A DNA stretch of 64,000 nt, from assembly GCA_039566865.1 (NCBI GenBank), contig CM076954.1, forward strand, positions 13,602,001-13,666,000, in the 5' to 3' direction. Source of the stretch: Aurelia coerulea. Its lineage: Eukaryota > Cnidaria > Scyphozoa > Semaeostomeae > Ulmaridae. The translations under genes were made by a program, and so were the position numbers. A model generated the notes under the pieces. That model had not been told where the DNA came from and searched no databases. It worked only from the letters and a program-made list of their open reading frames with translations. Below are positions 47,401-57,112 of the stretch, one piece after another; the stretch's first letter is position 1; each line of letters starts with the position of its first letter.

Positions 47401-47988
47401 TCTTGAGGTGTGGCTGGGTGTTGAACTCTTGCACTGCCTTTCGGGTTCTCTTGGGCATTTCATGCTCTGGTGTGCATTTGGTGGGGGCCTTGGTATGCCT
47501 TGGGACTGGTCTCATCACTTAGAACAAATTTTTCGATAACTTGCTTTTTGGTTATATCAACCTCCAAACATTCTTTGAAGATTTTCAAAAGTTAATAGGA
47601 TTTTAGTACAGGGGGTGCTCTCTCCTCGATTAGTTTACCTATTGAGAGAGCTCCTCCTTAAGAAATTCCTCTCCATACAAATTTCTAGTTTTTGGTAATT
47701 ATTTATATCAACTATTTTGTCGTATTTGTAACTTGTTATAATTTTACTTTCATGTTAGTTTGTTTAATGGATTTTTGTATGTTGTGGAATTTTAAAATGA
47801 AAACTGAACTGAACTGGGTGTTAAGAGCTGCGTGTGCCTGAAATAGGCCTATCCCCCCCCCCTGCCTAGGCACCTGATAAATCCCGCCAGTACCCTGGCT
47901 GAACTTTGTTTGCAACTTTGCTTCATACAATTCGCGGCCGCAACGTAACAAAGAAAAACCGATGTCATACCTCTTCTATTGATTCCAT
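29310..47988 (-). CDS. CACYBP: Calcyclin-binding protein / Siah-interacting protein (five exons: 47971-47988, 45372-45606, 34424-34620, 31078-31172, 29310-29466)
   Basis: The five exons join with matching phases (0, 1, 0, 2) into 233 residues; human CACYBP is 228. Residues 1-45 are a helical region like the family's dimerisation hairpin ([19 protein letters not shown]), 46-70 a Lys/Glu-rich linker, about 72-165 a CS domain ([36 protein letters not shown]), about 165-233 an SGS domain ([30 protein letters not shown]). In vertebrates it bridges Siah1 and Skp1 in an E3 ligase route to beta-catenin decay and binds S100 proteins through the C-terminal part; the role here is inferred. All splice sites are GT-AG. 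Introns total about 18 kb and hold most of the window's transposons, without damage to exons. Confidence 0.95.
29493..30190. mobile_element. CCGGGTGAGTC-type element, degenerate (CACYBP intron 4)
   Basis: Two left-end-like blocks (29493 and 29570: gtgagtcagaaaaaagcac) and a right end near 30190 that reads inverted (gtgtgagcaaaatgaacg...). Inner words actgctccct.aatat and ttgaacatattggcaataaaat are shared with 15164 and 25970. Confidence 0.6.
30191..31077. other. CACYBP intron 4, rest
   Basis: Holds further fragments of the same repeat (cctcctaatttcag / aatttcagaacagattcgccga near 30240 and 30540). Short random frames only. Confidence 0.45.
31078..31172 (-). CDS. CACYBP: CACYBP exon 4
   Basis: 95 nt. 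Acceptor TTTTTTGCCCGTAG|GCG; donor GAA|GTGAGT. Encodes [20 protein letters not shown]...ELDV, the last CS strand and the start of the SGS domain; it ends two bases into a Lys codon. Confidence 0.92.
31630..32045. mobile_element. Probable MITE, CACYBP intron 3
   Basis: Left gggtccgtttacaacataccattttc resembles, inverted, the right gaaacggtgcagtttaaatggggcat. The interior repeats gaaaacggt and tttgatgccg words on both strands. No clear target duplication. Confidence 0.5.
32145..32332. mobile_element. MITE, aatagacctttagctattct family, copy 4
   Basis: Degenerate ends (aataaaccttgtagccattct and agaatagctaaagcgtctatt) and a core with gttcgatcgagtggcc, as in copies 1-3. Confidence 0.8.
32518..33294. 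mobile_element. CCGGGTGTCCC-type element with long inverted repeats
   Basis: Left cgggtgtcccaaaaaacgcaac and right gttgcgtttttttgggacacccggta. Inverted similarity continues for over 100 bp (actgtttcaaattaataatcaaacgataa against ttgtttgataatgaatatgaaacagt). TA at the edges. No coding region. Confidence 0.85.
33436..33566. mobile_element. Small fold-back element
   Basis: Arms ggacttgtccaagtctcactt and aagtgagactttgacaagtcc are inverted, extended by tttcatca/tgatgaaa, around a pyrimidine-rich centre. Confidence 0.7.
33567..34423. other. CACYBP intron 3, proximal part
   Basis: A plus-strand frame at 33628-33981 (117 codons) has no recognised domain and no splice context; left uncalled. A pair of similar blocks (ggaaggcaggggctaacca at 34129 and 34309) suggests a small duplication. 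Confidence 0.4.
34424..34620 (-). CDS. CACYBP: CACYBP exon 3 (CS domain)
   Basis: Acceptor CTTTGTAG|GATGGG; donor CAAG|GTATGC. The first two bases complete a Gly codon, then [17 protein letters not shown]... [14 protein letters not shown]. This is the core of the CS (p23/HSP20-like) domain. Confidence 0.95.
34621..36639. other. CACYBP intron 2, distal part
   Basis: Overlapping frames on both strands at 35124-36202 contradict each other and show no family motif. No exon that I can support. Confidence 0.45.
36640..36854. mobile_element. 215-bp Tc1/mariner-like MITE
   Basis: Ends taccgggtgtcccaaaatga and its inverse, TA at both edges, and nearly fully palindromic (gattgcttgtatgtccata with tatggaccaataagcaatc). 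A shorter relative of 10921-11506. Confidence 0.9.
36855..38755. other. CACYBP intron 2, middle
   Basis: Three loose repeats of gatccaatgct lie at 37232, 37329 and 37384, and accacaatggg-type words repeat at 38218-38365. No gene or clear element ends. Confidence 0.4.
38756..38935. mobile_element. MITE with agggtctacgaa ends
   Basis: Left agggtctacgaaataatgag and right ctcattaattcgtagaccctt are inverted; symmetry continues through aagcttgctac/gtagcaagctt. Confidence 0.8.
39201..39242. repeat. (CTTA)n(CTTT)n microsatellite
   Basis: About six ctta units followed by five cttt units. Confidence 0.9.
39401..39780. mobile_element. 380-bp PIF/Harbinger-like MITE
   Basis: Ends gaccccgtttacactatgcc and ggcatagtgtaaacggggtc are inverted and the symmetry extends about 60 bp. 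Flanked by TTA at 39398-39400 and 39781-39783, the duplication type of PIF/Harbinger. The interior repeats gccgtattcatttcgt words. Confidence 0.88.
39784..41025. other. CACYBP intron 2, nothing recognised
   Basis: AT-rich, short frames only. A short inverted word pair (attctt..agaat) near 39892-39950 may be a hairpin. Confidence 0.4.
41026..44755 (+). mobile_element. 3.73-kb DNA transposon carrying a PIN-like nuclease gene
   Basis: Left end ttagtcgggt (41026-41035) and right end acccgactaa (44746-44755) are exact inverted repeats. The similarity continues imperfectly for about 140 bp (gctcgatttg, gccaaaat, gtgccattttt on both sides in inverted order). A target duplication is not clear; aatgta occurs near both edges (41017-41022 and 44755-44760) but not flush. 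The interior contains one large decayed plus-strand gene. Academ superfamily elements, some of which are reported to encode an XPG-like nuclease, are the closest comparison I know; this is inference. Confidence 0.7.
41524..44191 (+). pseudogene. Decayed transposon gene with PIN/XPG-like nuclease motifs and Cys-rich C-terminus
   Basis: The reading moves through at least five frames (segments starting 41524, 41603, 42250, 42420, 43288, 43676), each continuing the family pattern, so it was one gene. In order: a helical N-terminal region ([22 protein letters not shown], then SGIPFT); a middle part ([37 protein letters not shown]); then IIDAMAVVQ (42927), IFDRY (43056), HEEADT (43350), SPDTDVL (43424), [14 protein letters not shown]; then [18 protein letters not shown]; and a tail CKGRCKGR...[12 protein letters not shown] followed by an acidic end. 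The four acidic clusters fit a FEN/XPG/XRN-like PIN fold. Upstream coding is missing, so it is also truncated. I recall similar uncharacterised proteins in other cnidarians. Function of the family is not known to me. Confidence 0.65.
44756..45371. other. CACYBP intron 2, proximal part
   Basis: No gene. A GC-rich segment at 45120-45225 has ggaggcgggc(g/a) twice and an inverted cgcccgcc, which may be a short element. Confidence 0.4.
45372..45606 (-). CDS. CACYBP: CACYBP exon 2
   Basis: Acceptor CCTTTTTGCAG|CTCAAT; donor ATATG|GTGTGT. Encodes [20 protein letters not shown] through a Lys/Glu/Gln-rich stretch to the start of the CS domain (ESYG). Ends in phase 1, as exon 3 requires. Confidence 0.92.
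45716..46117. mobile_element. MITE in CACYBP intron 1
   Basis: Left ttaggggtcattgacaaaat and right ttttgttgacccctta are inverted; inner tccgttag/ctaacgga-type words (gtccgttaggggg, tccgttaagcg) continue the symmetry. It lies 110 bp upstream of exon 2 without touching the acceptor. Confidence 0.6.
46140..46303. mobile_element. Solo right end of the 22110-24751 family
   Basis: Ends ccatagtttattttggcgcagccggta, close to the right terminus at 24725-24751. The matching left end is not seen. Confidence 0.7.
46304..47970. other. CACYBP intron 1, rest
   Basis: Includes a G/T-rich low-complexity tract (47200-47510, ggggg..tctgg type) that makes artificial Pro-rich frames on the minus strand. Frames at 46746-47096 show no known domain. 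Confidence 0.4.
47971..47988 (-). CDS. CACYBP: CACYBP exon 1 (coding part)
   Basis: Only six codons, MESIEE, then GTATGA donor. Chosen because it lies upstream with a proper donor, is in phase 0 with exon 2, and gives the family's start pattern (short acidic N-terminus followed by EL..D..EL..LL). The Met seen farther upstream in frame of exon 2 (45699) is intronic. Confidence 0.8.
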
Positions 47989-48724
47989 GTTGAAATTATC
48001 TGCAATTCCCACCAAGACAGTTCACCTTCACCAGTTCAATTTAGTTCAGCATGGGCCTAACCTTGCTAGAAAGTTCTGTTTCCCTTTCGCGTCCGAGTCC
48101 GCTGCACGTCACTTTTCAGAACGAGGTTGTTACCAGGCCACTAAATTTTCGCGCGCAAAACTTTGTTCAAGGAGAGTTATCGCGAATAAAAACAATTAAG
48201 TGTTTTCACGAGCAATTCTGCGTTATACAAATCTCCCAAGAAATTTAATCTTTTATTTAATTTGATTCGAGATAGACTTCTTAAATGCTAATGCACGATT
48301 TTTCTATTCAAAATTTAGATACAAGAGTTTTTGAAAAGTTCTTTCTATCCAAAAGCCACCAAAGATAATGCTTTGTGATATGAAAACCCTAAAATTGTTC
48401 AAAAGGGGGCTTCAATAATACCTGTTTTTTATCAGAAACTTGGATCAGGCCACAGTTAGTACTAAAAGTTTCTCAAATTGCTTCTCATTTTCAATTGCAA
48501 TGCAACTGCATGAACTATCTTGAAATGAAGTCTCGAGCACTGCTGCAGATATGTTTTTTGAGATCTAAAACATCATATAGGAAAAAACAAGTGTTCCAAT
48601 CATTCAAAATAAAAACGAAATTGGAAAATTAAAAAAATTTAGAGAGCTTTAGCGACAGATGTACAAAGGTTGTTACAGTGTTTTAGATCTCAAACTTAGT
48701 AGTGTAACTTAGTAGCTGCTTTTG
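47989..48724. other. Upstream flank of CACYBP
   Basis: Should contain the 5' UTR and promoter on the minus strand. No TATA box at a convincing place. Includes a slightly CpG-richer patch (48050-48190). No divergent gene recognised. Confidence 0.4.
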
Positions 48725-48895
48725 TTCGATCTAGCAGAATATTCCCCTTTGACATGTTTTGGCAACCTGCTCTAGAAAAATTGCCTCATTTTGATACCCT
48801 GTGCTAGAAAAAATTGGTGAAAACGATACCCTTAAAAACGGCACATCCCCGTCGGACAAATATACTAAGTACGCCCCCCCCCCCGGGGTTGATGT
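48725..48895. repeat. Fragment of the G/C-run dispersed repeat
   Basis: Same words as 13375-13535 in the same order (ccctttgacatgttttg, cattttgataccctgtgctag, ggcacatccccgtcggac), ending in a C run and cggggt. One arm of the full element seen at 51336-51834. Confidence 0.85.
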
Positions 48896-49356
48896 TAGAT
48901 CTAGATGTAAATGGCTACAATGCCTGCCAAAACGTGCCAAAAAGACCCTGGACCCTGCGAACCCCTCACACCCGAAAAATGTTTATTTGCAAGATTATTG
49001 TTGCAGGACTCAATCAGAATCGTGAATGGCTCTGTTAGCCCCATTTTATCGTGACAGAGCTGTATCGTTCTGAGAGAGGGGGGAATCGTAAAACAAGGTT
49101 AAAAAAGGTGTTCCAAGACTTTTGGCAGGCATTGTAATCGATATCTATATCTTCCTCCATGTTTATCCGCAAATAAAACCGTTTTGTTACGAAATGGATT
49201 GGTTTGATTGACATTAATTAGATTATCTTACTATGTCATTGGGGTCAGCCTTTTAGATTCCTCAAAGCGATACAAGACTAAATTTATTGTGAGTCATTTT
49301 GGGCTTCGGCTAATCACAATCATTCTGTTTTGTGGGGAACGCCAGCATGACATATG

Positions 49357-50981
49357 CAGTAGCGTAGCCAGGGGGGCAAGGGGGGGCGGCCGCACCCCCA
49401 ATCATCGCCAAAGGTGGTTTTCGTGATTCGTCCAAATCCGTTGAGAAACTGGGGGGGGGGGGGGTAAGTTGTATTTACCTCCAACAGTTATCGCAGCGCT
49501 GTTTGTGAATGTCAAAAGGGGAAAAGGATAAGGAAGTCAATCCTTTAACTAATAAATGGCATCTTCGCTTCGCATTCAACAAGGATAGCAAAAATTTTTG
49601 CTCGCTCTGCTCGCAATTCCAAACATCTATCATAGTATGTCTTGTATAACATCTTACTACTGCTTGGCTTGTTATTACGTCTAGGCATTGCAGCTTTCTT
49701 AGAATCAATGAACCTGACTTAGGCGCCCCTTTAACTGTGTATGTGTATTGCATCTATTTGGGAAAAAATTTAAATCAAATTAAGTGCTTCTCAGAAATTT
49801 CTGCTCGCTTCGCTCGCACTTCTATGTGTATTTACACTTTTCGTATTTGGCAACATGCTGCCACTTGTCTACTTCGGGTCTACTTCATCGCGATTTCTAC
49901 ACTCCCAGATGCATCTAGCATTTACTTATGCCTTCCTTAATTTTTGTCGACAGTGCCCCTCTTTTTGAAAATGCCATGAAAGTCAATGTGTGCTTCTCAA
50001 AAATTTCATCTAAAACCGAAGAGAAAATAGCTGGGTATAGGTTGGGAAAGAATTTTCCGATAAATGTGAAATCTTGGCACTGGCAAGTATGATATTGGGA
50101 GACGCATTCTAAGCCAAAGTAAAGGATCTTTTTTCAAAAATTTCCTCGTGCTCTGATTCACACAATAACCGTCACAAACGTTCAAGGCTCCCTTGTCGCT
50201 AAAGGCAAGCATGATATTGGGAGATGCATTCTAAGCCAAAGTAAAGGGCGTGGCCCCAAAAATTTTCCTGGGGGCTTCGCCCCCAGGCGCCCTCATTCTG
50301 GTACCCCCGCTTTATTTATCCTGGCCACGCCGCTGCAATCTCTTTATGTTTCTTATGCTCACTAAACATCACAATTCAATTGCACGAGCATTTGCTGTTT
50401 TTCTAGCGTTTTGATAAGAGTTTCAAGACGACAGACGAATAAAAATTGAAGCTGGCAAACGATGGTATAAAACCTGCTTCATGGGCCCAAACCCTTAGCA
50501 TTCTTCATGGGCCCTCGATGGGTCAATCAACCCTTCCGCTGACAAGTGTTCCAATCAATCTGCCACGCATGACATGGGTATTCTGATGTTAGCAATAACA
50601 TTAGAGATTCTAAACTACAACATTTTGATTAGAATTCAAATAAGACTAAAAGAAGAAGGGAAGCTGTCATTGATTGCTTTTTAAAATGGCATTGAAAGTT
50701 TAATGAACCTATTCCATCTGCTTGTTTTGTTCAGGCATATTCTCGTTTTTGTCCTGGGAGTAGGCAACTCCAAGTAGCTAAATTTTTTCATCTGCAACTT
50801 TAATGATATTGGCCCTTTTATTCTTCGATTCTGGGTGACTTTGTCTATAAGAGGGTGTTTCCGGCATTCTAAAGGGCGTGGCCCCCAAAAGCTTTTCCGG
50901 GGGCAAGCCCCCGGACCCCTATTTTTGCTCGCTTCGCTCGCATCTTGCCCCCCCAAAGACAGGACCCTGGCTACGCCACTG
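49357..50981. mobile_element. 1.6-kb hAT-like element
   Basis: Ends cagtagcgtagccagg and cctggctacgccactg are inverted. Perfect 8-bp duplication GACATATG at 49349-49356 and 50982-50989. Contains a second element of the 3430 family in reverse, ending cctggccacgccgctg at 50334. ctcgcttcgctcgca words repeat inside (49605, 49803, 50927). No intact transposase. Confidence 0.88.
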
Positions 50982-50989
50982 GACATATG

Positions 50990-51335
50990 GAAGTATTTAG
51001 GGTTTTAGAAACGCTGGCGCAACCACGTACGCCAGCACAATGTAATATGAAGCATTGAGGGCTTTGCATACGCCGGCGTGAACGTAAAAACCCAAGGTCC
51101 TGTCTGCCATAAAAATATGGCAGAAACGCCCTCGGCAACACCCGCTGATATCTAAACTAAAACTCAATATACGATCGGGTATACGATACAGTAAACATGA
51201 GTACTTTAACGTATTAATAGATAATTATTACTGTACAGTAATAACCTGCCTTAACATTCTTATTTGTTCTGGGGAAAAACTTGAGATGTCTTATGTGTCC
51301 ATGAATTTGCAAGTGGAGGACAAACTTAGAAGACC
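50990..51335. other. Non-coding stretch
   Basis: Nothing recognised except the inverted words cgccggcgtg/ gctggcgcaaccacgtacgccagc near 51013-51080. Confidence 0.4.
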
Positions 51336-51834
51336 CCCGGGGGGGGGGGGTACTTAGTATATGTAGTGAACTTTACGAATAAAACATTACGATTTCATAT
51401 TCTTGATTGCTTTTCTCAACAAACTTTTACACATCTAACTTCAACCGCAAATCTAACCGCGAACCGTTGGCACGAGGCCTAAAGTCCCGGATAAAAACAA
51501 AACTAATGTCCAGTCTCTCTCAGTTCAGCACAGTATATTCGTCCGACGGGGATGTGCCGTTTTTAAGGGTATCGTTTTCACCAATTTTTTCTAGAACAGG
51601 GTATCAAAATGAGGCAATTTTTCTAGAGCAGGTTGTCAAAACATGTTAAAGGGAAATATTCTGCTAGATCGGGTCATTTTTCGGTCAAATTTCATGTTTT
51701 TGAGTATACTTTTCGCCAATTTTTTCTAGAACAGGTTATCATTTTGAGCGAAAAATTCTGGAGCAGGGTAAAAAAAAAATTTTTTCGTGGGCACACCCCC
51801 GTACAAATTTAAGTCAAGTACTCCCCCCCCGGGG
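51336..51834. mobile_element. G/C-run element, most complete copy
   Basis: Bounded by cccccgggggggggggtactta and caagtactcccccccccgggg, an inverted pair. The interior shows the gatgtgccgtttttaagggtatc block inverted relative to the 48725 copy. Repeated inner phrase ttttctagaacagg. Likely a non-autonomous DNA element. Confidence 0.75.
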
Positions 51835-52694
51835 AAAGTCCCTTATAAATACTGCAACCTAGCTAACCTATTGAAACCCTAAATATCACAAGAGAGGCTG
51901 AGAAAGTAGTTCGACATTGACATCAAGGCAATATTGCCCAATCTGAAAAAATAAACAGCTGACCTGCCATCCAAACTTTAACCTATATCCTATATTTATA
52001 AACCTGAAACGAGAGGAAAGGCTTTTCTGACATGACAGTACTACTTTGAAAGGAAGGGTAACTGATAGTGACAGATATTAAACAAAATCAAACCAGCAGC
52101 ATACCTCCTGGTAGCATGATAGTAACCATGGTAGCAACACACTACCATGCCACAGCTGTTTCACCAGACCAAATTTGGTTTCAGGATTCCATCAGTTCGT
52201 TGATTCGGGATTCCATGGTTTACAGACGGCCTGCCAATTCAGCTGGAATCCTTTGTAAAGATCTAATCGTCTTTATTGTCATTGATAAAACTTTTGAATT
52301 CTCTTTCGTTCTGCCAACCATTTGATGCGATTCTTTTGAAATTGACTGTTGATGAAGAATGCAGTTGCTGTGCTGTGAAGGGCAAAGTTGCAAAGGTCAG
52401 AAATCATCAAAGGTTAGTTTGTTACTTATATTTGTTTGCTACTTTGATTTATGACTTATTGAAGGATATGATGTTATTCTGTTTGTGATTACACATTTTT
52501 CTACACGATGATGTTAGGGGGATGTTGGCAATGCTCGCTCAGGAAACAATTGCAGTTCTCAAAAGAGGATGCGCTCCTGTTTATAAATAACTCAGACTTT
52601 ATAAAAGGCACGGGATCTGTGCAGCAGTTTCACTTCAAATGAAGCCCAAAACAGATGAATAAATTGACTTTCCTTTGGAATGAGCTCACATACA

Positions 52695-52924
52695 GGTTAA
52701 GCCCGAAATTATTCATACCTATGCCAAATTTTGAGTATTTTGCATCGTTCTATTTGAGGACCAATTTTACTGTGGCTGAAGTTTCGTAAGAATGTGATAA
52801 AAGGCTGAAACAAGTGCTACAAGAGACATTTCAAGGAATGAAATATTTTGTGAATTGGCTAGCAAATGTAACGATTGAAAATACTCCAAATTTGGCATAG
52901 GTATGAATAATTTCGGGCTTAACT
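52695..52924. mobile_element. 230-bp MITE with 43-bp inverted repeats
   Basis: Left gttaagcccgaaattattcatacctatgccaaatttt (in two parts) and its inverse at 52878-52924 match with very few differences. No coding region. Confidence 0.9.
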
Positions 52925-55403
52925 GTAGTTACTATCGTTGTTTATATATGGATCGTAATTTAGGCATGCAGATGCTTCGTTTTTCGCTTCGATTTTTCCT
53001 CATCTATGTTTGCTAACGTTCTTTGGCACTCCCAGCCTTGCTTCAAACATTGTATAACACTTCCATACCATGTTCAAAACACTGTCGCTAATGCACTTAT
53101 TTTCCGTATCTTCACTTAATGATCTCGAAGACTTTTTATATCGAAGATTCTGCCGCATTGTTTCACAAATAGTTGTAAGACTTCTAAGTTTCATAGGTTT
53201 CAGAAACTCTACATGTCTTCAGAATTAAAATGAATAATAGCAGCACCCATTGGGAGTGTTTTTGATACGAAAAGGATAACATTTCTAACTAGATTGCATC
53301 CATTAGTGAAATAAATTAGTTTAGTAACAGCACGCTGCATGGGTCAGTAGTTTAGTTCAGTTGTAGAAGTTAAGACATCTTAGTATTGGTTGAACGTCAT
53401 GCGTTGTTTACTAACCTTTACCTCATGGACCTCATGCATTGATACTTTATTGTGAAAACCACGCAAGAGATGTTTCTTTGGACTTCCTGCAGATTCATTA
53501 ATCTCTCTTGGCCTCAACTTAAGTTAAAGGTCGACTGGAAATGTTTCTTTGCTGGACTGTATTCCCCATTCCATTACCATGAGAGGTACAATTTCTTTCA
53601 AGTTGTTTGATTAAATTTACTGACCCTTGAAAAGGAGATATTAGTTTTAGGAACTTAGTTTCGCACTTCATTTAAATTTGGACTCCTTGATATTTCCTTT
53701 AGGTTGTAATGTCTTGGTTTACGAGCTCACATAGATATGATGATCTGATCAATTTTTAGGACGTGCAAGTCGCAACTCCCGAACCATGCAACAAAGTTTG
53801 CTATAAAGAACGTTCAACAAGCAGGAGGGTAGGGTGGGATATGTGGGTCTACGGGGTAAAGTGGGTCTACTGAGCTTTTTGCTAGTAATATCCTTCCTCG
53901 TTAAATGGAAGAAAGGTTGGCTATTTTTCTTGTAATGCTTACATAATAAGTTGCCTTTTTATATAAAACATTCGTCTTAGATGTATCTCCACTCGTTTTA
54001 TAACATAACTTTACTGAACGACCTACTGTGCAAGAATCTCAAAACCCAGAAAAACTGTCTCCTGCCACCAGGGGCGTATGCAGCACTTGAGAGGTGGGGG
54101 GAAATGAATGAAACGCCCTTTTTAAAAGTCGCTCTCCCAGATGGAACAAATTTGCTTAGTGAATGAACATACACAGAACAAAGGAAAGTTTCTCCATCTG
54201 TGAAACAAAATCAGAACAATATACACAGATACAATTAGCGCTATCTTATAGACCTCGTTGAGATGAATCGAATTACATTTTGCAAGTAAAAATTGAATGT
54301 ATGTAACCGAAAATGAAAATTACGAAAAGAAGCTGAGTCAGCAATTTTTGAAAACTTTAAAGGCCCGTAGATCAGAAATTATAAGAGCTGGAACATATGT
54401 TTCTAATACAAAATATTTCATCAGATTGATCTCTTTGGGGCTAAACAATTCAAATTCAATTATCACAAATTTTTTCGCAAAAGGCTATTGTGACGTCATC
54501 AAAAGTTAGGCCCCAGGTTTTTGAAAAAACTGCGCCCCCTAGAGGTGTGAACTTTTTTTATTCGTGTTCAGCCCCTCGAAATGCATCAAAATCAACCATT
54601 TTATTTTAGATTAGAGATGTGTATTACAGAACTCCGTTTTTAAGAACCTTTTGATACTACAGATAAAGGCCTATAACTTTCACGCCCCCCGCCCCCACAC
54701 ATTATCTCAACTGGGAGCGAGGCTGACTATTGTTTAGGCAATTCGCAGGAAACCCGCATTCTTTCTTCGGGTATTAACCCCGCTTAAATATGCATTTAAC
54801 CGCCATTAAACCAGGTTTATCTAAATCAGGTGAAATTCAACCAACCAATCAAATGCATTCGCTTTGCTGGATTGACCAATTAGAACGAATGATGTAGCTG
54901 GTTTGGTTTAAGATGGTTTAACTTGCAAATGTGAATCGAGCTAATGCGTCTGTTCGCAACAAATGCTCAGCAGTAGCAAAATCCATTATCAATTTAACGA
55001 TCTCGCTAAATTTGGCACAACCAAGTGCAAGCACTTGATCGATATTTACAGCATTCTCATTACATGGGTCACGAACTGTGTTACTCGCCATATCTTATCA
55101 AAACTTAGTAAGGCGTAAATTCTGTAAATTCTGTTTCACATCAGAGGTCAGGCATTTACTTACCTTAATCAACAACAAATGAGCTGCGCTCGTAGCATCA
55201 ATAAATTCATCGCAACCCCCTACCTAACATCTGGTGTGAAACAGAATATAGTATAGTATCCTTTAGTTTATCAATTTTCGTAGTGTGACTGTATACAGTT
55301 CAACGTTTGGTGTTTTTATATATTGGCCATGGGGTAGTAATTGCCTTTCGCTCCCAATGGTATTGTGCCTGTAGTGTCGTATAGTAATTAGAATTAGGTA
55401 TAG
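52925..55403. other. Non-coding stretch
   Basis: No gene recognised. A caggggcgtatgcagca word at 54069 resembles a hAT-like left end, but I find no partner. A minus-strand frame at 53000-53194 has ordinary composition but no known motif or splice partner. Confidence 0.45.
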
Positions 55404-55953
55404 TACCGGGTGTCCCAAAAAAGTACTCCTGTTTAAAAAATCATCAAAAATTGATGAACAAACCTTTGATAAAATTTCTTTTTTAAGTTGTTTTTTCAAA
55501 ACCCAAAAATATTCATAGACGATAAAACGTTTGCTTTTGATACAGCAAGGTAGAAACATTACACGTTGAAAAACCTTATTTTGAGCTATATTTTTTAAGC
55601 AAAATACTCAATCTTGTCTAAGAGTCAAAATGTTAGATTTTGTTTTATCATGATTGAGGTCTGCAATGATAGTGCGCATTTCTTTCTGTCATTTATGACC
55701 AAACTAGATGCTTTACATGCACAAAGAAATTGATCTGGCAATCATCAGTGCTTTTTTGCAGTATGATTCAAAACCGGGTAGCCCTAAAAAGTGTTAAATT
55801 TGCCAAAACTAAAGTCAATTACAAGATCAGCTATATATTGGTAAATAATTTGGTCCTTGATATGCTTGACAAAAAAAGAAAATCGAAGATCGGCTGTGAA
55901 ATCAAATTTTTGTGATCTTTGAAATGGGAGTACTTTTTTTGGGACACCCGGTA
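55404..55953. mobile_element. CCGGGTGTCCC-type element, 550 bp
   Basis: Ends taccgggtgtcccaaaaaagtactcc and ggagtactttttttgggacacccggta are inverted, TA-flanked. The interior matches the old element in the LPMO introns in reverse orientation. Confidence 0.9.
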
Positions 55954-56840
55954 GAATGTAAAATATATTGTAAAATTTTATATTTTAATAAAAAAAGTTA
56001 GTAGATGTTACTGATGAATGATGAACACGAGAATTAGGTATGAAGTTGAATAAGCATTTTTTATGCAGACACAAAAACCAGTTACACACTGATTGCATCA
56101 CCTAACGAGGATTTAGTAGTCGGTCATTGTGCAATGTAAACCAACGGTGTCACAGGAGAATGTGTTTGAGGCAAATATAATAGTTTTATACTCATCCAAA
56201 AATTCTATTCATTGCCCTCAAAATAAGATGAATGGAAGGTGAAACTCAAGGTGAATTACCGTCCTGTAATAGAAGTAACTTCCTTGTTGTGCAAGCAAAA
56301 TATATGAAACAGAACAGCACGGAGCAATCAAATATCGTTCAATGACTTCAAAGTTCAATAACTTCGAAGTTCAATGTCTTCAAAATATACTGGATCAGCC
56401 TAACCCCCCTGAGGTTACTGATTTTATTGAATTTTGGAAAAATCTCGAGAGCCATCTTTTTCAAAAATGGGGGGGGGGGTCCGGAACCCTCCACCCCCCT
56501 TGGGTACGCCACTGGTCGCATCTGTCCATATGTAATGCCTGCTGCTGTGTCACTCAAGGCAAATCATATCTTAGTATAATTTAGGAAAGGGCTTCAAGTG
56601 TGAACTGAATTTCATATCGCTCAGTTCGGTTGGATTCAGTTTGTGCTTGGGAAATTTTATTTCATTTCATTGAATATTCATTGAAGAGAATCAGTTGCAC
56701 TCAAAGTAGGTTTTGATTGGTTGCAGTGCAAAGGAGGGTACATTTCAGGCCTCTGTATCCTTGACACCAAGGCCAAGACCAAGACCAAGCCGAACAAACT
56801 CTTAAGACTCTGCTGAACTGCACTTCACCTTTAGTCTTCC
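55954..56840. other. Non-coding stretch with a truncated hAT-like right end
   Basis: The word cccttgggtacgccactgg at 56497-56515 resembles the right end of the hAT-like family; no left end found. Confidence 0.4.
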
Positions 56841-57105
56841 CATGGGTAATAAGACACTGCTGGTGTGCTTCTATGGAGGAGCACTGGATAATATGTATCT
56901 GCGGAGGAAATTTTTTATGGTACTGCGGAGGAGATATCGAAAGAACGACAATATCAAAATGAATTTTCTTCTCTCTTTCTTCTCTCTTAACTGCCTTTCG
57001 TTTTTTCGATATCTCCTCCGTGATGCTATAAAACATTTCCTCCGCAGATACATATTACCCAGCGCTCCTCCATAGAAGCACACCAGCAGTGTCTAACTAC
57101 CCATG
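56841..57105. mobile_element. 265-bp fold-back element
   Basis: Arms of about 110 bp (catgggtaataagacactgc... against its inverse) with few differences. Flanked by gtcttcc on both sides (56834-56840 and 57106-57112). The mirror frames on the two strands are caused by the palindrome. Confidence 0.9.
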
Positions 57106-57112
57106 GTCTTCC

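Noticed and set aside
47173..47463. Pro/Ser-rich minus-strand frame
   Set aside because: Caused by G/T-rich low-complexity DNA.
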